Shown here: positions 1 to 6,300 of the stretch, piece after piece
Position numbering within the stretch: position 1 is the first letter of the stretch
Layout of the letters: each line of letters opens with the position of its first letter
Assembly (NCBI GenBank): GCA_017557475.1
Contig: JAFYYO010000177.1
Coordinates: forward strand, 1 to 6,513
DNA length: 6,513 nt
Direction: 5' to 3'
Source: Bacteroidaceae bacterium
Lineage (GTDB): Bacteria > Bacteroidota > Bacteroidia > Bacteroidales > Bacteroidaceae
The notes under the pieces: model-generated
Told to the model about the DNA's origin: nothing
What the model saw: only the letters and a program-made list of their open reading frames with translations
Database searches by the model: none
Program-made: the position numbers and the translations under genes

Positions 1-2069
1 ATCGGGCCGACTCAATCGGCATCGGCTTCAACCGCAGCGACCATGCTGAGCCGTGTCTCGCAGGAATGCAAGGCTCGAACAATGTGACACAATATCCCGA
101 GCCGTTACGTTCATTATATAATAATGTAAGGACGTGTCCCGAATCGCTTCTGCTTTGGTTCCATCATGTGGCTTGGGACTATCGGATGAGCGATGGGCAG
201 ACGCTTTGGGAACATCTTTGCCGTCATTATGATTGTGGTGTGAAGGAGGCTCAGGACTTTGTCCGCATCTGGCAGCAAGTTCGACCTTATGTGGACTGCA
301 AGCGTTACGATGAGCAATTGTGGCGGTTACAGCGTCAGGCCGACGATGCGCAGTGGTGGCGTGATGCCTGCTTGCTCTACTTCCAGACCTTTTCACGGAT
401 GCCGTTGCCTTCAGGTTCATTGCCGACTATATTCACGCTCCAAGAGTTGCAAGCGTTCCGCTTGAAGATGGACAATTATAGCGCTCCTGACCCACAAGCT
501 TTGCCCCAAGTACAGCGGATTCGACTGCCCAAGATGTTTGGCGACGGAATGGTTTTGCAGAGAAATGTTCGCATTCCCGTTTGGGGTTGGGCGGCTTCAG
601 GAAGTACGATTAAAGTGGGGCTGAATGGTCGTTTCATCACTACAAAAGCGAGCGAGGACGGCAAATGGGAAGTCTGGTTGCCGAAGATGCAGGCAGGCGG
701 GCCTTACGAACTGACGGTTGGAAGCCTCACGATTCACGATGTGCTCGTGGGCGATGTGTTTCTCTGTAGCGGTCAGTCGAATATGGAACTGCCCATCCGT
801 CGTTGCTTGGATAGCGTTGCCTTGCTTGTGAAAGATTATTCTAATCCTCGCATTCGCTACCTGAAGATTCCGCATCAATACAATTATCTGCATCCAAGCG
901 AAGATATGAATGTCCGTCCGTGGCAGGACATCACGCCTGAGAATTGCGGCGAGGTGAGTGCACTCTGCTATTTCATGGCGCGCGAGTTGCAGGAACGATA
1001 TGATGTACCCATAGGCATTATCAACAGCGCCGTTGGCGGAACACAAGTGCAAGCGTGGATGCCGAGAGAGACGCTCGAGACTTTCGACGACTTTGCGGGG
1101 GAATTCCTTCAGCCCAGACATATTCAGAGCAACTGGGCGGATTCTGTCAGTCGTATGGAGCGGCGTGCTACTCACGAATGGGACATGCAGACGAATGCGT
1201 GCGATACTGTGCTCTTCCGATGGAATAAGGTGGGCTACGACTTCTCGTCTTGGAGACAGATCGGAATGTTTGATGACTGGTGCCAAGGACTAAAGCAAGG
1301 CTCGACGGCCGAAGGGAAAGTCAATGGTTCCTATTGGTTCCGCACTATCGCTGACGTTCCGACTGAACTGGTCGGACAACCGGGCCGACTTCGCTTTGGT
1401 GCTATGAAAGATGCCGACTCCATCTTCATTAACGGTCATCTCGTAGGCAATACAACCTACGAATATCCGCCTCGCATCTACGATGTGCCTGCAGATTTGT
1501 TGCGTGCTGGAGAGAACGATATCGTAGTACACTTGATTTCCCAAAACGGCTTGCCGCATTTCAATCCGGGCAAACGCTATCAGCTGGAGATAGGCGAGCA
1601 CATCATCTCCCTTGCCGACACTCTGCAAATGGCAGTCGGATGCACACGACCGGAACGTCCTCGCGGCACTTATTTCGTGGATTGTCCTTCGGCACTCTAT
1701 AACGCCATGATAGCTCCTTTGCGGCAGTTCCCCTTCCGTGGAATTGTCTGGTATCAAGGCGAGTCGAACATCGACACACCACATCGCTATGCCGATTATC
1801 TCACGGCTCTGGCTGCGTCTTGGCGTCGGCAGTTCAAGCGCGACTTGCCCTTCGTTATTGTGCAATTACCGTCCTATATGGAACCCGCAATGGCGCTCGA
1901 GACGAGTTGGACGCGAATCCAATACGAGCAATATCTTGCCTCGCAAAAGATTCCGAAATCGGCTCTCGTAATTCTGAAAGACACAGGCGATCCCTATGAC
2001 ATTCATCCACAGGACAAACACATTGTAGGTCATCGCGTTGCCCAACAGATAAGCCGTTTGGCATATTAA
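1..2069 (+). CDS. GH67 alpha-glucuronidase (C-terminal part) fused to SASA/CE20-like acetylesterase, 5' partial
   Basis: The frame is open from the window edge (first full codon 3-5) to TAA at 2067-2069. The ATG at 66 lies inside the conserved GH67 stretch GIGFNRS...NNVTQY (codons from 18 on), so it is internal and the true start is upstream. Counting M66 as residue 1, residues up to about 115 match the helical C-terminal domain of GH67, which removes (4-O-methyl)glucuronic acid from xylo-oligosaccharides (CPESLLLWFHHVAWDYR, then GVKEAQDFVRIW). The GH67 catalytic acids lie before the window. After a linker, residues 150-667 form an SGNH esterase: GDGMVLQRN and IPVWGWAASG, nucleophile block GQSNME with Ser238, block GIVWYQGESN near 566, and GDPYDIHP with candidate Asp642/Asp645 and His647. 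A jelly-roll-like insert spans about 392-510. The protein ends 20 residues after His647, without the C-terminal beta domain common in SASA proteins. The expected role is deacetylation plus deglucuronidation of xylan fragments. The fold calls are strong; the xylan substrate is inferred from GH67. Localization cannot be seen. Confidence 0.9.
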   Translation, partial: RADSIGIGFNRSDHAEPCLAGMQGSNNVTQYPEPLRSLYNNVRTCPESLLLWFHHVAWDYRMSDGQTLWEHLCRHYDCGVKEAQDFVRIWQQVRPYVDCKRYDEQLWRLQRQADDAQWWRDACLLYFQTFSRMPLPSGSLPTIFTLQELQAFRLKMDNYSAPDPQALPQVQRIRLPKMFGDGMVLQRNVRIPVWGWAASGSTIKVGLNGRFITTKASEDGKWEVWLPKMQAGGPYELTVGSLTIHDVLVGDVFLCSGQSNMELPIRRCLDSVALLVKDYSNPRIRYLKIPHQYNYLHPSEDMNVRPWQDITPENCGEVSALCYFMARELQERYDVPIGIINSAVGGTQVQAWMPRETLETFDDFAGEFLQPRHIQSNWADSVSRMERRATHEWDMQTNACDTVLFRWNKVGYDFSSWRQIGMFDDWCQGLKQGSTAEGKVNGSYWFRTIADVPTELVGQPGRLRFGAMKDADSIFINGHLVGNTTYEYPPRIYDVPADLLRAGENDIVVHLISQNGLPHFNPGKRYQLEIGEHIISLADTLQMAVGCTRPERPRGTYFVDCPSALYNAMIAPLRQFPFRGIVWYQGESNIDTPHRYADYLTALAASWRRQFKRDLPFVIVQLPSYMEPAMALETSWTRIQYEQYLASQKIPKSALVILKDTGDPYDIHPQDKHIVGHRVAQQISRLAY

Positions 2070-2086
2070 TATGTTTTCCCTAAACT

Positions 2087-2122
2087 TTCTTCCTTATCTC
2101 TTGCGGGTAAGGGAGAATTTTT
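2087..2122 (+). terminator. Rho-independent terminator after the GH67-esterase gene
   Basis: Bases 2087-2096 (TTCTTCCTTA) pair with 2108-2117 (TAAGGGAGAA) in a 10-bp stem with one G-U wobble and an 11-base loop. Five T residues follow directly at 2118-2122. The element begins 17 bases after the TAA of the upstream gene, the expected place for transcript termination. The stem is only moderately GC-rich, so efficiency is uncertain. Confidence 0.75.
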
Positions 2123-2131
2123 GTACCTTTG
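2101..2131 (+). promoter_or_regulatory. Bacteroidetes-type promoter overlapping the terminator
   Basis: The octamer TACCTTTG at 2124-2131 matches the Bacteroidetes -7 consensus TAnnTTTG. A TTG at 2101-2103 lies 20 bases upstream, matching the usual -33 spacing. It would start transcription near 2138 and give a leader of about 150 bases before the antiporter gene. Its -33 triplet lies in the loop of the preceding terminator. A second promoter with the same octamer lies nearer the gene, so this one may be secondary or inactive. Confidence 0.45.
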
Positions 2132-2153
2132 ACCTCCGGTCGAAAGTACTCTC

Positions 2154-2168
2154 GTTGACTTCGTCAAC
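2154..2168. repeat. Short inverted repeat GTTGAC-TTC-GTCAAC
   Basis: Six-base perfect arms are separated by three bases. The repeat lies between the two candidate promoters of the antiporter gene, so it would be transcribed only from the distal one. It could be a small hairpin or a protein site; a repeat this short can also occur by chance. Confidence 0.3.
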
Positions 2169-2189
2169 TTCCGTCACGACTCGGCCAAA

Positions 2190-2201
2190 CAAATATATTT
2201 G
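2190..2201. repeat. Perfect 12-base palindrome CAAATATATTTG
   Basis: This self-complementary AT-rich site is closely matched by CAAATAATTTG at 2236-2246, giving two similar half-site pairs (CAAAT...ATTTG) with 46 bases between their starts. The second copy overlaps the -33 box of the proximal antiporter promoter. Such a pair could bind a dimeric regulator, but AT-rich palindromes of this size are common and no regulator is known here. Confidence 0.3.
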
Positions 2202-2242
2202 ATGGCTCTCGCTGCTCCGTCAGTTCGAAAAAGCTCAAATAA

Positions 2243-2274
2243 TTTGGTTTTTTGCTCACTTATTCGTACCTTTG
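2243..2274 (+). promoter_or_regulatory. Proximal promoter of the antiporter gene
   Basis: TTTG at 2243-2246 and TACCTTTG at 2267-2274 are separated by 20 bases, a near-ideal Bacteroidetes -33/-7 (TTTG, TAnnTTTG) arrangement. Transcription would begin near 2280, leaving a leader of roughly 10 bases before ATG 2292. This placement argues against the upstream in-frame ATGs at 2199 and 2202, which lie before the promoter. The palindrome CAAATAATTTG (2236-2246) overlaps the -33 box. Confidence 0.7.
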
Positions 2275-2291
2275 CAGGCGATTTTGAAGAT

Positions 2292-3227
2292 ATGATACTC
2301 GAGATTCTCATTATTATCGTATGTTTTGCGGCTGTGCTTTGGGGGGCGGACCGCTTTACCGACGGCGCTTGCGGACTGGCAAGGAGACTGAAGGTAAGCG
2401 AACTGGTCATCGGTCTCACGGTCGTTTCGCTTGGTACGAGTCTGCCTGAGTTTATCGTGAGTTTCATGAGCGTCCTTCGTGGTAGCGGCGACATGAGTGT
2501 GGGCAACGTGATGGGTAGCAATATCTTCAATATCCTCGTGATAATCGGCTCGGCAGCCATCATGAGGAACATCAATGTGGAGAGCTCGCTCTTGCGTCGC
2601 GACATTCCTATCTGCCTGCTGGCTTCTGTCTTACTCTGTGTCTTTGCTTATTCCGGAGGCTCGATTGCTCGCTGTGAAGGCCTTTTGCTCGTGGCTTTCT
2701 TCTGCGGTTATCTCTATCTGGCTTATCGGGTCGCCCTGAAGGACAGGAAGGAGGCTCAGGAAGAGGTCAACGCCAACGAAATGTCTATGCTTAAGATACT
2801 TACGCTGATTGTGGTCGGTATTGCAGCGCTTGTGATTGGAGGTCGTGTTCTTGTGGATACGGCAGCTTCTGTTGCAAGAGAGTGGGGCGTGAGCGAAAGT
2901 GTTATCGGTATGACGATTCTTGCTGGCGGAACAAGCCTCCCCGAACTCGCCACAAGCATTATGGCGGCTCGCAAGGGCAGCTTCGGCTTGGCTCTTGGAA
3001 ACGTCATCGGCAGCAACGTCTTCAATATTGCTTTCGTGATAGGCCTTTGCAGCAGTGTGGTTCCGATGGCTGTGACGGAGATAATGGTGCTGGACTGGTG
3101 CATGCTCGTCGGCAGTGTCGCGCTGGTTTGGCTCGTGGGATTTACCTCTCGCAAGTTCTGTCTGTGGGAAGGCATCCTGCTGGTCCTGTGCTACCTCAGT
3201 TATCTTGCTTGGCTGATAATGCGCTGA
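2292..3227 (+). CDS. yrbG: Calcium/sodium antiporter, YrbG/CaCA family
   Basis: This 311-residue inner-membrane protein belongs to the Ca2+/cation antiporter superfamily, which exchanges Ca2+ for Na+ (or K+/H+). Both diagnostic alpha-repeats are visible. Repeat 1 has GTSLPE at 48-53 and GNVMGSNIFN at 71-80. Repeat 2 has GTSLPE at 213-218 and GNVIGSNVFN at 236-245. Glu53 and Glu218 with the paired Asn residues correspond to the family's ion-binding site. About ten hydrophobic segments fit the usual topology, with a short charged loop near 148-162 (DRKEAQEEVNANE) between the halves. ATG 2292 is chosen because translation there begins with the first membrane helix and it lies just after a good promoter. 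The in-frame ATG at 2199 would add 31 non-family residues and precede that promoter. It ends with TGA at 3225-3227. The gene stands alone between terminators, so its physiological role cannot be read from neighbours. The symbol follows the E. coli homologue; actual ion specificity is not shown. Confidence 0.93.
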   Translation: MILEILIIIVCFAAVLWGADRFTDGACGLARRLKVSELVIGLTVVSLGTSLPEFIVSFMSVLRGSGDMSVGNVMGSNIFNILVIIGSAAIMRNINVESSLLRRDIPICLLASVLLCVFAYSGGSIARCEGLLLVAFFCGYLYLAYRVALKDRKEAQEEVNANEMSMLKILTLIVVGIAALVIGGRVLVDTAASVAREWGVSESVIGMTILAGGTSLPELATSIMAARKGSFGLALGNVIGSNVFNIAFVIGLCSSVVPMAVTEIMVLDWCMLVGSVALVWLVGFTSRKFCLWEGILLVLCYLSYLAWLIMR

Positions 3228-3265
3228 CGACACGCACCTGAATCAAGGATTAAAGATTGGGGATT

Positions 3266-3287
3266 AAGGCTTTTTTGTGGCCTTTTT
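3266..3287 (+). terminator. Possible weak terminator after the antiporter gene
   Basis: AAGGC at 3266-3270 pairs with GCCTT at 3280-3284 around a 9-base loop containing six T residues, and three more T residues follow (3285-3287). The stem is only 5 bp, so this is a weak candidate, but its position 39 bases after the stop codon and the two T-tracts fit termination. Confidence 0.4.
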
Positions 3288-3296
3288 CTCGTGTGG

Positions 3297-3319
3297 ATGA
3301 ATAATTTTCCATTATTCAT
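3297..3319. repeat. Perfect 9-bp AT-rich inverted repeat before the M60 gene
   Basis: ATGAATAAT at 3297-3305 and ATTATTCAT at 3311-3319 are exact reverse complements around a 5-base spacer (TTTCC). The repeat ends 25 bases before the -7 box of the M60 gene, so it lies just upstream of where a -33 element would be. It could be an operator for an activator or repressor, or part of the antiporter transcript's 3' end. No T-tract follows, so it is not a typical intrinsic terminator. Confidence 0.5.
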
Positions 3320-3343
3320 AGGGTACTTCTCAACTTTTTTTCG

Positions 3344-3351
3344 TAACTTTG
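3344..3351 (+). promoter_or_regulatory. Promoter -7 box of the M60 peptidase gene
   Basis: TAACTTTG matches TAnnTTTG and is followed after 39 bases by ATG 3391. No TTTG or TTG occurs at the expected 19-21 base distance upstream, where the sequence is around TAGGGTAC. A weak -33 element is often a sign of activator dependence, and the 9-bp inverted repeat just upstream would be well placed for that, but this is inference. Confidence 0.55.
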
Positions 3352-3364
3352 CAAAGCAAATAGT

Positions 3365-3394
3365 ATGGATATGACTAAAACTGACACAATATGA
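3365..3394 (+). CDS. Nine-codon upstream reading frame overlapping the M60 start
   Basis: ATG 3365 opens a frame encoding MDMTKTDTI and ends with TGA at 3392-3394. This TGA overlaps the ATG of the M60 gene in the arrangement ATGA. It lies downstream of the -7 box and so would be in the transcript. It could couple translation to the main gene or be a chance frame. Neither start shows a Shine-Dalgarno sequence, as is usual in Bacteroidetes, so usage cannot be judged by sequence alone. Confidence 0.2.
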   Translation: MDMTKTDTI

Positions 3395-6300
3395 AAAGGC
3401 TATTAACTATTGTTTTCTGTCTGCTCTCTATTGCTTTTGCAAGGGCACAGTCGAACGAACTCGTAGGAAAACTCATCAACGTGGGCACTCAAGCCACTAC
3501 ACTTCAGACAGGCCAGTGGTATGTTATTTATAATGCTGCCACAGATGTTTATGTACATGAAGGTGAAGGCAATACGTTGGAACTTACGTCAACTTCTCCT
3601 CATGGAACTGAAGCAACAGCCAATGCAGGCTATCTTGTTCAACTTGAAGCGATAGATGTTGATGCGGGTCAGTACTACTTGAAGTCAGGTTTAGGCAACT
3701 ACTACTGCAATGTGACCGCATCCAGAAACAACGGTACAAGTGCTACGGTTGCCAGCAAGTATGCATACACAATCACTTCTTTCGATACTGCAGGACATTG
3801 GTCGTTGTGCAGCAACGGTCGCTATTATTTGCAGAACAATGATGGTACGCTTAGAGGTGCTTCTGCTCCTGGAAATGAAGGCAGTGACCGCGACTGGGCT
3901 TTCCGAACTGTTACGCTCACTGATATGAGTAATCTGACAGGCAAACCTTATGTCAATTATGTTTTGAGTAGCAAGAACCTTGTTCGCCTCACAAGTCGCC
4001 GAAACTCCAATGTTCGCCTCTCGGATAACGGTACAAATACAGTGGGAGCAAGCAAAAACAACAATACACTCGCTCAGGTTTGGCTTATCAACAAGTCGGG
4101 TAGCGGTTATACGCTTCGCAATGCAAATACAGGACGTTTCTTGAACGATGACGACAACTTCCGCTCTCCATCTTCCTCAGCAAACACCATCTACATCCAG
4201 TTCAGCCCCAACAATGGTACGAACGATGCCTACATCAACCTCTCGGAGAAGTCAGATTTCTCAGGTCTTTCCTGTTTGAATCTGGGGAACGATGGCACCA
4301 CTCTCTACAAGTGGAGTTGTCAGGGCGATACTGGTTGCGACTGGAGCATTGCTCTCGCTGATAACTACACGATTGATGAAGTAGAAGCACACCTACTTGA
4401 ACAAAGCGGTCTCTATGAGCCACAGGTAGGAAAGTACTACCGCATCAGGAATATGGGCTATTCGAATTACATCAACGAGAACATCGGAGCCAATGTCCTT
4501 ACTTGCGAAAGCAAGGATGAAACAAAGCTCTCGCAGTACTGGACGCTTGTTCAGTCGGGCAGTCGTTGGTGCTTGAAGAATCTCTGCACGCAAAGATACA
4601 TCGTTCAGAAGAATGGTTCCCTCAGCACACAGTACACCACGAATTTCTCAAGTTCAAACACTTTCGCCATCCAAAGGACAGATGATGCGACGAACCTGAC
4701 TTATTACATTCTCGACACCAGCAATGTCGGTCTGCATTGTGATGCAAGCAACGTTGTGGTAGGTTGGTACAGTAACAACAATAACAGTGTCTGGGGCTTC
4801 GAGGAAGTGGATTTGGATGATGCCTTTATCGAGGAGGGGCGGGCAAAACTGAATGCCTATACTGACCTTCAGCAACACATCAACACCTATAAAACTGCTC
4901 TCGCCAATCTCTTCGAGGATAATGCCTGCACCACTCTCAAGGACGAGATTCAGGCTCTCAGCGATGAGGCTCTTGCAGAGAATGCCGACTTTGCTGCTCT
5001 CAATGACGACATGAAGACAATGGTGCTCAAGGTGAAGAATAACACTTGGGAAAGTTTTACTTCCTCTTCAGGTTATACAAGAGAAGGCTTCGAGAAGTTC
5101 TTCCGTGTTCGCGATGACTACAATGTTTACAGTCACTTCCAGACAATGACAGGAAACCAGTATGCCGGCATGAGTAACGCTTTCGGCAAACTCTCTGGTC
5201 CTACAGGCATTGTGGGTAATGCAGGAGACATCATCTACATATATGTGGATGAAGAACCAAGCAGTGATTGCACCTTGCAAGCAGAAATCGTGATGGATAG
5301 CGACAGTCCTGGCGACCATCAGACAGGCACGACGACCGCTTTGCATGCTGGCCTCAATACTGTCTTGATTAGCACTCCAAGCACGGTTTACATCTTCTAT
5401 CAGCTCAACAATCCTCAAAAATACCTTGCTAACTATCCTGCAGCCAAGATTCACATCGAAGGTGGTGAACTGCAAGGCTACTTCGATTATACAAGAGGAA
5501 TGACCAATCAAGATTGGACGCTTCTCTACGAGAAACTGCTCAATAAGAGCAAGGTCATCAACCTCAAGTGTGACCGCGTCGTCTTTGCCATGCTCACCAA
5601 CCTTGTGAAGAGCGCTATCGGCAAGACAGGTGAAGCAGAAGGCTTGATGCGCATCTGGAACAACTTTATCGAATGCGAGGAAGACCTGATGGGCTTCAAA
5701 GAAGACCTCGCAGGAAGGTTCCGCAATGTCTGGAATGCTTTCTCCGTCAACCACGGCTACATGTACGCTTCCACCTATGGCACTTATTACGAGAACAGCA
5801 CCATTTCTACCGTAATGAACTATAACTCGCTTACTTCGAGTGGCGGTGCTATATGGGGACCTTCGCACGAGATAGGCCACAATCATCAGGCGAGCATCAA
5901 TATCGTAGGCGCAACAGAGGTGAGCAACAACCTCTTCTCCAACGTCAATGTCTTCTTGCACGGCATTTCTACAACTCGAGGCTCGACGGTAACCAAGACG
6001 CTTGAGCACTTCGCAAAAGGCACGGGTTGGTTCGGCATGGGCATTTGGGAGCAGACGCGCATGTACTATCAGCTCTACCTTTACTTCCATGCTCAGGGGC
6101 ACAAACCCGACTTCTATCCGACGCTCTTCAAGATGCTTCGTCAAGACCCCATACGGAAGCGAACAGGTCCATCCACATCAGTTGTCGATGGTGACGGCAA
6201 TACTACAACAAGCAATATCACTTACGGCAAGGACGACTACCTGCATATGGCCAAGAAGATGTGCGATGCAGCACAACTCGACCTCAGCGAACTCTTTGAA

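Noticed and set aside
66..68. ATG 66 as the real start of the first gene
   Set aside because: The frame is open to the window edge and the codons before it encode conserved GH67 residues (GIGFNRS), so this ATG is an internal methionine.
597..1286. Open frame of 229 codons on the - strand
   Set aside because: It is opposite the SASA domain with its GQSNM motif. The translated protein looks like an antisense shadow, with no domain or membrane features.
2199..2291. N-terminal extension of the antiporter from ATG 2199
   Set aside because: The 31 extra residues are not like the family, and the stretch overlaps the promoter -33 and -7 boxes at 2243-2274. ATG 2292 begins at the first membrane helix.
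3247..3267. Direct repeat GGATTAA (3247-3253 and 3261-3267)
   Set aside because: Only two 7-base copies with a partial GATT between them. This is within chance for an AT-rich gap, and no function is indicated.
3229..3295. Long-range pairing of ACACG near 3230 with CGTGT near 3290
   Set aside because: Five base pairs across about 60 bases are too few to support a structured RNA or riboswitch.
5068..6144. Long open frame of 358 codons on the - strand
   Set aside because: It lies wholly opposite the M60 catalytic domain, whose motifs (HEIGH, signal peptide, beta-rich domain) prove the + strand frame. The antisense protein shows no recognizable motif and has no promoter of the TAnnTTTG type that I could see.
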